64,000 nt of DNA from Gnetum montanum (GCA_015680685.1 MNCI01023425.1:221715-285714), one strand, 5' to 3'; shown: positions 35,060 to 48,331, counted from the first letter of the stretch. The notes: generated by a model from the sequence alone, not told the origin. Numbers and translations are program-made.

Positions 35060-37480
35060 TGTTTTGGGTAATTATGGTAAGCAAACTAATTACACTAGCC
35101 AATGTAGTCCCAAGAGGGATGATGCCTTCCATCACTAACCATACTCTTGATCAACTCCAAAATAATCACACCATGCATCAAACCCTAGCTAGAGCCTCTG
35201 ACAACTTTGGAACTTCATAAAACTAATCAAAAAATTCTAAAATAATCCATCTTGCATAAACTACATTGAACCCTATTCTCAACTATGCTACCTAACATAT
35301 TCCTAGAATAGTTGACAAGAATGACCACAAAATACCCCAACTAACTTTCAAAGTGATATTTATTAACTATTACATCCTCTTGGAGCATTTGATGGCTTTG
35401 AAATGTTAAACAACTAATTGAAAACAAGTAAAATCATTCTTCAACCTTAGTACTACTTTTGGAGATAGCCTTAACTACCCTAGTCAACATAGTCCTAGTG
35501 TAGTTGGACAAGGGATGAAGATTAGAAGCCAAAAATAACCTTTAAAATGAAACATTCTAAATTCCACACCTCTATAAAGTCTCTTGTAAGCTTGACATGC
35601 ACAATAACCAAAGAAAATGAGATAAACCTTACTCCTAGATTAAAACTAAACTAGGGATGATCCTAACTAAGCTAGGCAACATAGTCCTAATGTAGTTGGA
35701 TGAGGTTGGATTGCTAAAAAAAATAAATCACATCCAAATTAACATATCCTACCCTTCACACTCCCTTGGAGCCTCTAGTGACCTAGTAATAGCAAACTAT
35801 AGAACAAAAATAAGCCAAATCCCATTCCCACCTTGGAATTATGCTAAGGAAGCCTAGGACTATGCTAGCCAACATAGTCCTAGTGTAGTCCCACTAAAAA
35901 AATATCAAAATAGACCATCAACATGTCAAATTAACTTCCTAGTATATCATCGCAACCTCAAAAATCTATTAGAAACTTTAGATACTACTAAACCATATAA
36001 AACAAGTCAAAAACCATCAAAACATAGCCTACATCCTCATCCATGCTAAGACTCTACTAGCTAGCATAGTCCAAGGATATCTAAGTCATTCAAAACAAAA
36101 GTAACTATTAAAACTAACAATTTCAAGTCTAAACCCCAGCCATAAATACCACTAATCCATGAACCTAAGAACCTAGTTGATCAACCATTAAATTTCACTA
36201 GAAATTAAGATTCATTACATAACAATGCTAGAGAAGGTTTGGACTACATTGGCTAGCGTACTTCTAGCATACTCATGATTCTAGAATGGTTTGACTACTG
36301 ATATGACACTCCAAATAGTCTAAAACCTGACCTAGAAACCTATAATATTATTTAACCTTATCCAATAATAATTTCATCCTATTTTGATCTTGGAAATGTC
36401 AAGTTTCCTCCATCTATGCTAAGGCTAGGCTCAATTACACTAGCAGTTGTATTCCAAGTGGGGATGACAATTTCAAAATCCAAGGAACATTCAAACTTAT
36501 CCATCCTAAGAAAAAACCATACCTACGAACACTAGTAGCTCCAAGAATCTAAGGATCTAGTTGACTAATCACAAACTAGTCATCACAGGCTAGGATTCAC
36601 ATCATACTATGCTGAGGTAGGTAAGGACTACACTAGCCACTATAGCCCTAGCATTTAACTAGTACCATCACATCTAGAATGGTCTAAAATTTAACTTGAA
36701 GAACCTAGAGCATTGTTTGACATTACCTAGTCATAACTTAACCTTGTTTTGACCATAAAAACACCATATTCCATTAATCAACATTGAGGCAGGCTAGGAA
36801 TATGCTAGCCAACATAGTCTTAGCATACGCCTTGCTCTAGGGTGGTTGAACCAACACCATAACACTCAAAATGACCATAAACGTGATTCTAGGGGACTAG
36901 AAACCTGAAATCATGAAGTTAACTTCAATTTCACCTTGTTTTAAGCATAGAAACATCAAAATATTGCCATCTACACTAAGGTCACCTTGAAATATTTTAG
37001 CTACCATATTCATAGGGTGTTTTTGTTAAAACTTCATTTACAGTAGCCTATTCTAACTTCCAAATGACTACTTCAACCTTTTCAAGATTGTGTGCTACCC
37101 TAAGAAGCTAATGGAACACCAGTTTCAACTTTAAGAGCTCACAAACCCATTTTCCACATGCATATATGTTGGGAATATGCTTGCCAGGATAGTCCCAAAG
37201 TAGTCACCAATTTTCACACCATTTGTAGCTTCTATAGATTTAAAATAATGTCAAAATTCATCATTATTCAATCCTAGTCCATTGTGCTAGCCATATAGAT
37301 CATCATGACCTCAGAACTAGTCATAACAAACCTAGAAAACAATCCATTGACATTGACTATGTTGGCCAACATAGTCCTAGTCGAGCCAAGTGTAGTCACA
37401 ATGAAAGATCTCAATTTTAACTTCAAACAACCTTAAAATGACCTTACCATGTGCCCAAACTTCCTCATCAACCCTGTAGA
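35060..37480. repeat. Degenerate ~190 bp tandem repeat array with palindromic core
   Basis: A core like TATGCTAGCCAACATAGTCC recurs about every 183-195 bp: near 35,475, 35,668, 35,859, about 36,060, 36,250, 36,440, 36,630, 36,801, about 36,990, 37,170 and 37,356. Between cores the order of phrases is also kept: CTAGAAACCT, then an ACCTTATTTTGA-like phrase, then CATCTATGCTAAGG, core, ATTCTAGAATGG, then ACCATAACACTC. At 37,356-37,375 the core is a perfect palindrome, ACTATGTTGGCCAACATAGT. About 12 units, strongly diverged. Related phrases recur near 43,385-43,470, beyond E3's pol. Confidence 0.75.
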
Positions 37481-37499
37481 GTGATACTATGGCCTAAAA

Positions 37500-38290
37500 T
37501 TGGAAAAATTTAACCTTTATTGATCAATATTGATGATGTTGTAACATATGTTTTCTACCTTAATTGATTTGGCCTTATTTCACTATCTGTTGACTTCCTT
37601 TAACCTTATTATTCATTATTGACCTTTGTTGCCCTATCATTTGATGTCATTTGGCTTCAGTTTGATCATTTTAACATTATTTGGCCTTATCCCACCAAAT
37701 TGTTTTATCATTTAGCATCATTCAACCTTAGAAAACTAGGTTTGACATCAATCTACACCATTGGACATCACTGTGATATTTCTTGATCCTCCAAAACATC
37801 ATTGGATGGGGTTTGATCATTAGTTTGGCTCCATTTCATCCTATTTGGTATCGTTTGGTTACCATTTGGATTTTTCCGATGTCAATTAGCCATTTGGTTT
37901 ACCCCATCTACCTTATCCTATTCATTATGATATTTTTTAACCATGTTTTAGCCTTATTCAATCTTATTTTATGGTGCTTGACCATCATTAGACTATCATT
38001 TGGCCTCAATTGACAACCATGTGGCTTAGTTTATCCTTATTTCTTGCTCTTTAGCCTTCGATGCACCTTGTCCATCTTTAAATTCCCTTATATGACCTAT
38101 ATTGATCATGTTTGGTCCTTAATTGGCATCATTGGATGGACTTTGATAATAATTTATCCTTCATTTGATTCCATTCTACCATCATTTGTCCTTTTTTTAA
38201 CCTTATCTAACCTCTATTTTGCATCATTTATCTTTATCTATCTTTGGTAACCTTTAAGTGCCCTTGTCTAAACCTTCCTTGGCCTTTATT
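37500..38290. repeat. T-rich low-complexity region of short degenerate repeats
   Basis: Built from variants of ATTTGGCCTTAT, CATTTGGCATCATT and TTTGATCATT with irregular spacing. Two short plus-strand ORFs here are by-products of the composition. It lies between the 190 bp array and the E3 pol. Confidence 0.6.
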
Positions 38291-38679
38291 TTAAGGTATT
38301 TTGGCTATTTCTAAATTATTTTTCTTTATGGTGGCGTTATTTGCTCATTTTATCACAAAGGTGCTACTTAATGTGCTTATGGTTGATATGTAGGATTGGA
38401 GTATGGACACCTAGGAGTAATTTAGTGTGCCTTTGAGTCTAAATTGACCTCATGATGATGTTGAATAATGCATTAATCTTAATTACCTAGATCTTGATCA
38501 TGAGAGTCTAATCAACCACATAGCCTCTATAGAAAAACCCCTAGAATGGCCTAGAAACCTAGTCAAAACCCTTGACCTTGAGGCCAGTAACATTACCAAG
38601 GACTCTCTAGTTCAGGTTCCTATCATGACACATAGTGATGAGGAGAAAAAACTATAACTATATTCCTTTCTAAAATCTT

Positions 38680-39960
38680 AATAGGTTCAAGATATCATCA
38701 AGATCCTCAAAGATATCATTAAGACCTTTGCTTGGTCATATGAAGATATGTCAGGTCTTGACCCATGCCTAGTGCAGCATAATACCATACTCGATTCTAG
38801 TATCAAACCAATTAAGCAAAAAGTTCATAAGATTATACTAGATTTGGCCTTGGTAGTTTGTGATGAAATTACAAAACTATATCAAGATAATTTCATTTGA
38901 GTTGTTGATTATGCAGAATGGATGTCCAACATAGTGATAGTCCCTAAAAAAATGGGAGTATACACATCTATATTTATTTCCAAGATCTAAATAAGGAAAC
39001 CATTAAGGATGATTTCATTTAATCCAATATTGACATACTCATCAATGCTACTACTAGACATGCTTTGTTATCATTCATGAATGAATTCTTAGGATACAAC
39101 CAAATTAAGATTAATCCAAAACATTAATTTTGTATGACCTTCATGACCTCTTGGGGTATCTTTTTGTTACATCATGATGCCCTTTGGCCTAAAGAATGCA
39201 AGAGAAACCTACCAAAGAGTAATGACATATATCTTTAGTTAGTATATACTAGGATTTCTCAATGACTATGTAGATAATATAGCCATTAAGTCCAAAGAGG
39301 CCAACAATCATGCACATGATCTTAACCTTGTTTTGAAATGATGTCTCAAATATGAGCTTAGGATTAATTTCAAGAAGTGTGTCTTTGATGTCAAAACAAG
39401 TAAGATGCTTAGCTTTGAGGTATTTGAAGTAGGAATACATTTCAATCCCATTAAGCTTAAGGCCATATCCAATATGGAAGCATTAACCAATCATAAGGAG
39501 CTTTGGGAGTTGCAAGGTAGATTACAAATTATCTTTAGGTTGATCGCTAGGCTTACAAATAAGTTACAACCTATGCAATACTTGCTAATGAAAGGAGCTC
39601 ACTATGAGTGGATAGCTTAATGCCAAGAAGCCCTTGAAAATATTAAACAAGGATTAGCATAATAAACCATGTTCTATCTCCCACAAAAGGATAAACCTTT
39701 TTATTTCTACCTTGCCATCTCTCATATTTCTATCATCTCTTTACTTTGTTAGAAAAGAAATGGAGCGGAGCTACTTGTACACTACCTAAGTCATGCATTA
39801 GTTTCCTACAAGACCTAATACACTAATGTGAAGAAGTATTATCTAGCCCTATTTTTCTCATTGAAGAAATGGAGACAATATCTCCTTAGGAGCTAGGTTA
39901 ACATCATTTACAAGGAGGATGTACCTAGAGCCATAACAACCAACATCTATGAGAGTAGCC
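38680..39960 (+). pseudogene. pol: E3 RT and RNase H (Tat-like Ty3/gypsy, decayed)
   Basis: Lead-in FAWSYEDMSGLDPCLVQHNT at about 38,728. Then VDYAEWMSNIVIVPKK (38,900-38,950), MMPFGLKNARETYQRVMTYI (39,175-39,235), and the catalytic block NDYVDNIAIKSK at about 39,261-39,296, where the second Asp is Asn. The connection includes KCVFDVKTSKMLSFEV and ELWELQGRLQIIFRLIARLT (39,380-39,560). RNase H remnants (SHALVSYKT, KKYYLALFFSLKKWRQYL) run to about 39,890. The usual RT middle near 38,960-39,150 is split by frameshifts. No gag or protease was found upstream; the tandem array occupies that space. Confidence 0.85.
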
Positions 39961-40064
39961 ATATAGCTTCTTGGAAAGCCCTAATAGTTGAATTTTACCT
40001 AAATTATGTCTCTCAAGCATTAACAAAGGGCCAAGAAATAGCCACACAACTTACTATCTCCCCA

Positions 40065-40560
40065 ATGGAAGACCACACAACTATAGACCCTAAATTCCCT
40101 GATGAGCATGTCAACATCTCTAGTGAAGTACCCAAGGGCTATGAGATAATTACGTACTTTGACAAAGCGTTAACTACTCATGGTGCTAGTGCTGCTATTA
40201 TCATAACACTCCTATCTATCAAAATCAAAGTATTCAACTACTATTTTGAATTCCCATGTACTAATAACATGGTAGAGTATGAAGGATTGATTAGGGGGAT
40301 GATGGTAGCCTATGACTAAGGTATCAAGCATCTAATGAGCAAGGGTGATTCACAACTTATGGTTAACCAAGTAATTAATGTTTATGTATGCAAAGCCAAC
40401 CATTCGAAACCTTACTATGACTTAGGGAAGAAACTAATGCAACAATTTACAAATATTAGCATCCATCATGTAGTCTAAACCAAGAACATGCTAGTTATTT
40501 CCATTACAACCTTAGCCTTAAGTGTGAGACTTGATGTGTTTATTAAGTTACCATCATTAA
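40065..40560 (+). pseudogene. E3 archaeal-type RNase H
   Basis: Additional RNase H after the gypsy one, in the usual Tat order. Seen: KGYEIITYFDKALTTHGASA (first Asp position), EFPCTNNMVEYEGLIRGMMV, and IKHLMSKGDSQLMVNQVINV. The first Gly-rich strand is altered. One stop (TAA at 40,318) splits it. Compare E0, where this domain lies before RT. Confidence 0.8.
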
Positions 40561-40799
40561 CCATGAGCTATGCTATTCCCATCAAGAAAAACATTGAAGG
40601 TGACTCTATAGCCTCTATCAGCATTGCTCCCTCAAAAAAATGGTATGACAATATCAAGTTTTATCTGATGCATGGTGAATCTTCACAAGGCATGACTACT
40701 TCTCAAAGGATGTTGTACATAGAAGATCAAAATAGTATGTTATTGTAGGTGATAATGCATTATGTTGATAGTCCTATAATGACATATAATTAGTGTTCT

Positions 40800-41970
40800 T
40801 AGCCAAAATTAATGCCTGCATAATCTTTGAGCAAGTTCATAAGGGTGTATGTGGAGGACATATAGGACCTAGATCTATGACCACTAAGATTAGGCAACTA
40901 GACTATTACTGGTCCTATATGAAAAGCAACTACTTGTAGAAGGTTAAAACGTATGATACTTATCAATAGCATAACAAGCTAATACATGTGCTACCAACTG
41001 AGTTACATACTACTCATATAACTTGGTCATTTTGATGGTGGGGGTTGGACATTATTGGACCTATAATGCCTAAGTATTTTTCTTGGCATAGCTTTATCAT
41101 CATTGCAATTGAATACTTCACAAATTGGATTGAAGCTATCCCCTTAAGGAAGAGAACATTTGAATAAGTATNATTGAAGCTATCCCCTTAAGGAAGAGAA
41201 CATTTGAATAAGTATGTAGATTTATACTTGATAAAATAGTAGTCTATTTTGGCATACCTATGACCATATTCATGCTTAATGGACCATAGTTTAGCACTCA
41301 TGAAATGAAAACCTTTTGGCAAGACTTAGGAATTAAACATTATTTTTCATAACCATACTATCCTTAAGCTAATGGATAAGATGAAGCCAGTAACAAAGCC
41401 ATCAAAAACTTGTTAAGAAATATGTTGAATAACAGTAGATGTAAGTAGCATGAGGGGCTTGTCCATGCACTTTGCACCTATCAAACAACCTATTGGATAG
41501 CCACTAGCATAACCTGATATAGCCCACTTTATGATTTTGATGTTGTTGCCTTTTGAATTGTAGGTTTCATCACTAAGAATAGTCCTATTAGACTTCATTA
41601 ACTATGAATAGAATAAGGAGCTATGCACAATGGACCTGGAACCACTAGGAAAGTAATGGGTACGAATGCTTGCTCACATTGATCAATACTAAGTGAGGTA
41701 GAAATAATAACATTATCATGACCTAAAGAAATGAAAGATTTAGAAGGAAGGCTTGGTTGTCAAGGTTGTCCATGATCATGTGGATAAGTTCTCAGCTAAC
41801 TAGGAAGGGCCTCTCTTGATTACCAACACCTATGATAACGAAGCCTTCAGGGTCGTAGACATGGATGGAAATGAGTTGGCCAATCCAGTCAATAATTCCT
41901 ATATAAATCCTTATTACATCTAACATGTTTTCTTGGAAGGTACTAACATCAACATCCATAATCATAGTAA
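40800..41970 (+). pseudogene. E3 integrase (decayed, with assembly defect)
   Basis: The zinc-binding lead (HKGVCGGHIGPRSMTTKIRQ, 40,838-40,900) and core are readable. First Asp region WWGLDIIGPIMPKY at about 41,035-41,075; second region FGIPMTIFMLNGPQF-like at 41,250-41,290, where the expected Asp is Asn and Gln is a TAG stop; third region near 41,385 (EASNKAIKNLLRNML). C-terminal part KFSANXEGPLLITNTYDNEA near 41,785-41,840 ends about 41,970 (X marks a stop). A 43 bp exact duplication around an N at 41,172 interrupts the core and is probably not biological. Confidence 0.8.
41129..41215. other. Likely assembly join: single N flanked by exact 43 bp duplicate
   Basis: 41,129-41,171 and 41,173-41,215 are identical, separated only by N at 41,172. 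In a region where everything else has diverged, an exact duplicate around an N is best explained by two contig ends that overlapped and were not merged. Confidence 0.9.
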
Positions 41971-41979
41971 CCAATAACA

Positions 41980-44739
41980 AGCAAGCCAACATTCTTTCTC
42001 TATCACTTTTTGCAAAATAAGTGGAATATAAAACTTTGTAACAATAGGTCCTATGGTGACCTAGTTTACTAATTATATTATGTGGCCTTATGTATCATCA
42101 TATAAAAACATGTTTTCTTTGTCTTGTTTTCATGTTCTCTTGGAGTTGTTCTTGTAGGATAAAGCCTAAAGTCACAAAGATGCAACTCATTATGACAGTA
42201 AGTTAACATGTGACCTTGATGGACAATATTTTTTTAGCTTGTCTTGCTATGCCAAGGGTTCTTGTTTTACATCACTTTCATTATTCCTTCTTATGACCCA
42301 CCATGTTGTAGCCTACTTGTAATCTTCCATATGTTGAAAAACAATGTTGATCTTTGTTTGGCACTCATGCATTATGGCCATTTGACATCACCTTCATCAT
42401 TCTCCATCAAGTTTGTTGAATGTAAGACATCTTATTCAACAGGAAAACCAAATCAAACCAAGCCTTGGCAATGAAAATTTAAGAGGGTCTTACCCAAAAA
42501 AATTTTGGGGAACCAAATTTCCAAGAAATTGAAAGGCCAAGGAAGAAAAAAAGATAAAACAATAGCCCCAAGATACATAGGAAGGAACCTAAAAACATAA
42601 GAAACCTTAGAGTGAAGTGTGGTTCTTTGCAAATACTACAAACTGAGCAACATTTCAATACAAAAAGCATGAATAATTTATTGATCATTTAACATATCAT
42701 TTCCATAACTGTAGCCATGATGTCAACATATAGAACTCATTGTTAATCCTCATGATCATTCCTGTAGAGCCAAATATGACATGTATTCTATATCATCTCA
42801 TCATAACATTATCCCATTATTGTAAGCACTCTTTAGCATGGTTCAACACTATTTAATCAAGTGTGAAGAGGAAACATTGATGATGGACTTGTAGTGGTAT
42901 TCTGTATTCTTTGTTGATGTCTCTTGGATCAATCCTCCAAACATCAACAAAGAGGAACCAATGAAAGACCACCATGAAAATTCATGTAGTAACTTGTAAA
43001 CCTTCACCACCCAACTTAAGGAAAGATTCTATTGTAAATGTAAGGTTTGTGGTCCATGAGCTACAATATTGAATACTTTAACTTTTTTGGGTAGAAAAAT
43101 TCCTCATAAGTTGCAGCTGCCTCACTTCCCAAGTGGAAAATATAATGCCATATCTATATTTGGACATGGAAAGGCTAAAAATTCCTTGGAAACTACCAAA
43201 TTTGGCATTTTCATGGGTTTTATGTTGGTTATAACCTTGACTATGTTAAAGTTGCACACATCCAACATTGGAGTTATTGTATTTTCCATTTTCCGAGCAA
43301 TGGCCAATGTTGTCACCATAATTTCTACTCGTTACAACATGGCTAGTGTAGTCATCATAGATTTCCAAAAATCTTCACATGAATAGCATAGTCATCATAT
43401 TTTCCAATGGATTTCAACAATGCCAGTATAGCTCTCATAGGCTAGCATAGTTGAGGTGAAGCCAACATAGTCACAAAAGTATGTTTTCTATTTTTGGTAT
43501 TTGGTATGGTTTTGATGAACTTTGGGTATCAAAACTTGGCATAAATGGACAACTACACTAGGAATTATGGCCTGTTACACCTATAAACAACATCAATCTA
43601 TCAATAATCATGGTAGAAATTTATAGCCTAAAACCAAAAACCTTGAAGCATATAAAAGCCAAACCCAAACACATTATTTAGGTTCTAAAATTTTTTGCAA
43701 CTAAGCATCCTAACAACCTTTGCAACCTTGAGTGCTTTAAATCCATTTTGGCATTTATAATGCTTTTATAGTATATTGGTATCTACTTGACCATCAAAGA
43801 CTCTCAACATACTCCCATTGCTATAAGGTTCAAACACCACCATTTACACCACTTGTACCTAAAGTTGCAAATTCAAGTGAGAACCAACAAGAAGCTCTTA
43901 ATGATTGGGGTTGCGAAGTACCTAGATCATGAAGTTTGACTTCAGAATACAACTTGCCAGCTCCAATACACTTCAAGCTCAAGAAATCTTCTTGTGCATT
44001 TGAGCACACAATCGATACTCCTTGAACTTGATACTTTAAGCATTTTTTCTATGTTAATAAAGGTTATTAGATCATTTGTAGTGAAAATTTCATTTCAAGT
44101 TTAATTCTATGTTTATTTCCATTCAAATTTGGAATTTTAATTTCTTTCATTTACATTATCTAAGTCCCTAGGTGATTAGCAACATCATCTAGGGCACCTT
44201 GAATCCTCTTTTGTAGAGGCATTTGGGATTCAAGATCAAAAACTATTTCTACATCCAAGATTTTTTTTTATTTTTTCCAATGATTGATTTTTTTAGGTGC
44301 AAATTCAATGTAAAAAGAAGAGTGTTGTTTGTTTACAGGGAAACCTTTGCATAAACAATTCTTATTATTAAGCTCTAATTTTACCAAGTATGTTATATAC
44401 ATTCTATGAAACATGGATCAAAATTGCAATCACTAAATCGTGATTAAATATAAATAGCTTTCTAGTTCTAATGCTCTTTATTTTTCATGTTAGCTTCACT
44501 ACAAAAACTAATAAATAGAATCAAAATTATATTTTATAAATTAGTTTATTAAGATCATTTGTCACATGAAAAAAATATTATAACATCTTTAAAGAATAAG
44601 TTTCATACAAATCTCTAGATTGGAAAATTAGCAACCCTTGCCTGAACCCTTATTTGCTCAACACTCAATCGCTTTTCTTGCTAATCTTAGCACTTACAAT
44701 TACACATATGTGTATAATATAGTGGAAATAGATGATAGC
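41980..44739. other. No gene seen (possible E3 3' region)
   Basis: AT-rich. ORFs at 42,244-42,474, 42,479-42,688 and 43,069-43,386 carry no recognisable domain. 43,385-43,470 has phrases like the 190 bp array (CTAGCATAGTTG, CCAACATAGTC), so the array family flanks E3's pol on both sides. E3's LTRs were not identified. Confidence 0.4.
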
Positions 44740-45870
44740 CATCATAAAGATATACTAAAAAAATATCCTTATTCATATTATTCAAACTACCATAATTAGA
44801 GTACAAACAAGAAGCTACTAAGGGATGCTTAGAGCAGGAATGCTTTCAAACTAGTAGAGCACATCAACTTGAGATCTATCTATAAATCCCAATGCCTCTT
44901 AGCATTGAAAGACTTGCTACTTATAGGAGAGGAGAGTATCTCTTGACCACTCAAAGTGCTTTCCTAGTCACACAACACTATCATACACTATGATGAGATT
45001 CGAGATAATATCAAATCTACTTTTTAGTATAGACTCACATGCTAACACTATACAAATAATTGTTACACTACTTTTATTATGCATAGTGGACTATCATAAG
45101 GAACCATGAAATCTAGATCCACTATCAAAATCCCAATGTAGAGCATGTGAAGAGCGAGTATCTGGCTCTTAAGTGTGATCGATTATTCTTTCATACCTAG
45201 CATTATTAGTATAGATATCTTGATAGAAAGCCTATTGTCAAGAGTTTTTCCAGTTAGTCCTTTTGTTGATATAGGATACAAGATAATATACAGGCATGGT
45301 ATGTAGTCCCAAATAGTTCCATCCTCTTTCTTTAGTATCTCCATAGAAGAGGAAATCTCCATGGTGTTCATTCCATCATTGATAAAGATGGTAAGGATAA
45401 GAAATAGGATAGTCAAGAGGAGTGTGCTCATATTTGAACCACTAGGTCTAGAAGGCTTCATTTAGACCATTACTAGAAACCCCAAAGATTGAGATAAATT
45501 GAATAAAAATGATAGGAACTAGGCTAGTAATAAGGCCATGTTAAAAAATCATGATCATCAAGCCATTGAAGGGCTAAGAGTTCCAAATGAGTTTCTAGGA
45601 ATATAAAGGGTTTAGGTCCATGATTAAATGTAACAATCTTTTGATAAACCTTTAAGTCTACATTAGCATTTTCCATTAACTAGATAAAATTTATCATATA
45701 ATTTTCATGAGACTCAAAAATTTGAGTCATTTCCAAAGAAGACATGTATTTTTCCCTTGGTGTACAAGCCCAAAGTCATCTGGAATATTACATCATCCAT
45801 CCATGGCTTATTAACAGATCATATACAACAAAAAATATTAGTGATTACATAAAGAGCTAAAACTCTTAGG
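44740..45870. other. Unassigned, probably downstream of the pararetroviral RNase H
   Basis: One minus-strand ORF (45,183-45,461) with a hydrophobic N-terminal segment (STLLLTILFLILTIFI) and no known domain. If the pararetrovirus call is right, this is the position after the replicase, but I cannot assign it. Confidence 0.3.
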
Positions 45871-45879
45871 TTAGTAAAT

Positions 45880-46260
45880 TAGCTAAGCTATTTTTCTTTC
45901 CATCTATATATTCAGAAGAGAAATTAAAGTTAGCTAAATATAATTCCCATCTAATTAATCTAGTATGCACTACTTTATTCAAAGCTTTTGAAATGAGGTA
46001 CTTATCAAAGTGTTTTAGATCACTTCTTACTATAAAATGCATATGTTGTAAAAATGACCTAAATTTCTCTATGCCTTTAACTTTGGTAAGAAGCTTCTTA
46101 AGAGTACTATGATAATTTTCTTATGTCTCAAAGAACTTCCAAGATGCATATCTAGAGATCCTAGCAACTCTATCTTTTTCTTCCTTAAGTGCTACTCTCC
46201 AAAATTCATAGGATTCATCAATTTGCAATATTAGGATGCCACTTATCAATAAATGGAGCT
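45880..46260 (-). pseudogene. Pararetroviral RNase H-like segment (decayed)
   Basis: Minus-strand pieces ISGILILQIDESYEFWRVAL and RYASWKFFET, then FRSFLQHMHFIVRSDLKHF, have the spacing of RNase H: Asp in the first strand and Asp in RSD near the end. Stops and frame changes are present. It directly follows RT. Confidence 0.55.
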
Positions 46261-46349
46261 TAGGAAGTTTTCTACATTTTTATTTTAGGTGTAACATAGT
46301 GTCTATATGTTTTTTTGTTCATGGAATTGGATTCTTGCTAAGCTATTTA

Positions 46350-47250
46350 TTTAATAATTTTTGATCTTTAGTCAAGTGTTCATAGAATCCTGACACATAA
46401 TTGATACAACATAAAAATATTTGTAGCTATGGTTTATGCTTTAGCTCATTAGGAATATTGCTAATGCATTGAAGGGTATGCTCCTATGGGAAGATTTCTT
46501 CTTGTGATATCTCAAGTCCTAGAAATTTAACATAATATTTAGTAATAATCATTTTTGCGGATGACAAGACTAAACCATTTTTGTCTACAACATCGAAAAA
46601 TGTTTTGAGATGCTCCAAGTGCTATTGTGGGGTTTTGCTCATAATCAAAATATCATAAATGTATACCATGATAAAAAAATGAGATCCAAAGATTGAATCC
46701 ATTATTTTCCAGAAAATTGAGGGAGCTATCTTGATCCCAAAGGGTAGGATAGTCCATTGATATAAACCACCTAGAATCGTAAAGGTGGTTTTCCATCTGT
46801 CTTGTTCCTCAACTTGGATTTGGCAAAAACCTGATTTCAAATCCAAATTTGAATAAACATGTGTATGTAATAATATTTGGAATATATCATCCTTACTTGG
46901 AATTGAATGTTATACTAATTTGATAAGTTCATTTAAGGGCTTATAATTAACTATAAGCTATTTTTTCCCACATACTTGTTTAGCTTGTTTATTGATGTAA
47001 AAGGCTGCACACACAAACATACTATTGCTAGGTTAGATTAAACATTTATCCAATAGCACTTTTATTTCTATGTCACATTGTTTTTTCAAAGAATGCGGAA
47101 TTCCTATATGATGTGCTTTTGCCGTTACATTTACATCATCTCTTAGTTCAATCCTACACCAATGTTGCTTCTTGTTTCTAAATACTATTGGATCATCATG
47201 GGATAGTGTTAATAATTGCTTATGAATTTGTCCAAATTGATCATTCAACT
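46350..47250 (-). pseudogene. Pararetroviral reverse transcriptase (decayed)
   Basis: It begins near HWCRIELRDDVNVTAKAH (47,160), followed by a PSNSMFVCAAFYI stretch. The palm is SNLDLKSGFCQIQVEEQD then GGLYQWTILPFGIKIAPSIF (46,850-46,700). The catalytic motif reads VYIYDILI at 46,646-46,666, with the first catalytic Asp replaced by Tyr, so it is inactive. Downstream, FLGLEISQEEIFP and ILQIDE lead into RNase H. The GLYQW/PFG wording separates it from the gypsy RTs elsewhere in the window. Confidence 0.7.
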
Positions 47251-47329
47251 ATTGATTACCCATGGTTTGTTATTTGCTTTATCTTGTTGAAGAGTCTAGA
47301 ATCTTTCTTTATATGTGTTATTCTTATAG

Positions 47330-47660
47330 AACTTATTGTTGGCTAATAGAACATAGTCTCTTCCTATAGTATATGGTCCTAATCTTTCTAAGTTATCTAT
47401 TCCTACTAGTAAGTCATATGATTTTATTTAAAAATAATATAATTCTACATGCATTAACATATTACCCAAATTCTATATAGGAATTTTGGCTTGATATTCC
47501 AATGGAACTTTTTGAGTATTAAAAGTGACATACGTTTTATCTTTCTCTTCCTAGAAATGTAAATGAACTATATTCCATCTAGCCAAAGAGGCTTCTACTC
47601 CACTATCTATGAGAGCATCTACTTGATATGACTTATATTTTTTAAATTTTATTTTAAATG
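47330..47660 (-). pseudogene. Pararetroviral aspartic protease (decayed)
   Basis: Minus strand VDALIDSGVEASLARWNIVH (about 47,625-47,570) keeps the Asp-Ser-Gly core. SYDLLVGIDNLERLGPYTIG near 47,400 fits the second half of the fold. Two stops lie between. Confidence 0.65.
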
Positions 47661-48331
47661 TGCATAATGTTAAAGTAGATATTCTAATGTTCTTATTCAC
47701 TATGTTTACAAGCATAGCATTGGCTTCTTCTTTGTATTTCTACCTTTGGTAACTTTGTTCAATCTTCTCTAGCTCTTCTAATTCATTGGTAGCCCATTGT
47801 ATGTATTTGCATAATTGAGCTATCCTTTGTTGTCTTAATAGTGATTCATCTAGAGAAGGTATTGTTACTTGTTATTGTTCCTCTTATTTTCCTTCTTCAA
47901 GATCATTTCCTAAGGTTGACCTAGGACTTAAACCTTTCTTAGAGTCTATGGGTTGAGAATCTAGATACCTCCATATCCTTTCTTCTATCAAATACCATTA
48001 TTCTTCTAATTCTTGATTCTTTTATTTGATTCTTCTCTTTAGAGACATAATTATATTAATTTCATCTATAGAAGTATTTTCTAACTATTATTCCAACTTC
48101 TTTAGTTGGGTTTTTATTATATGATAGGTTTGCATCATCTTCTGTTGGATCAAGATCTCTCATATTTGGTGGTTGATCTAGAAGAGGCCCCGATGTTATA
48201 CTATCAGCATCAGAGGAGTAGCTTGGTTATGATGTAATTATTTATCTAAGAGAACATTGACTACTATAGTTCATGTTGCAATAAAGGACATCAGAATCAT
48301 TAGTATCATCCCCTCCTCCTCCTTCCCCACA

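Noticed and set aside
35060-37480. CRISPR-like array
   Set aside because: Units are ~190 bp, diverged throughout, in plant nuclear DNA; there is no repeat/spacer structure.
37783-38250. Two hydrophobic plus-strand ORFs suggesting membrane proteins
   Set aside because: They arise from T-rich short repeats (ATTTGGCCTTAT-like) and have no conserved domain.
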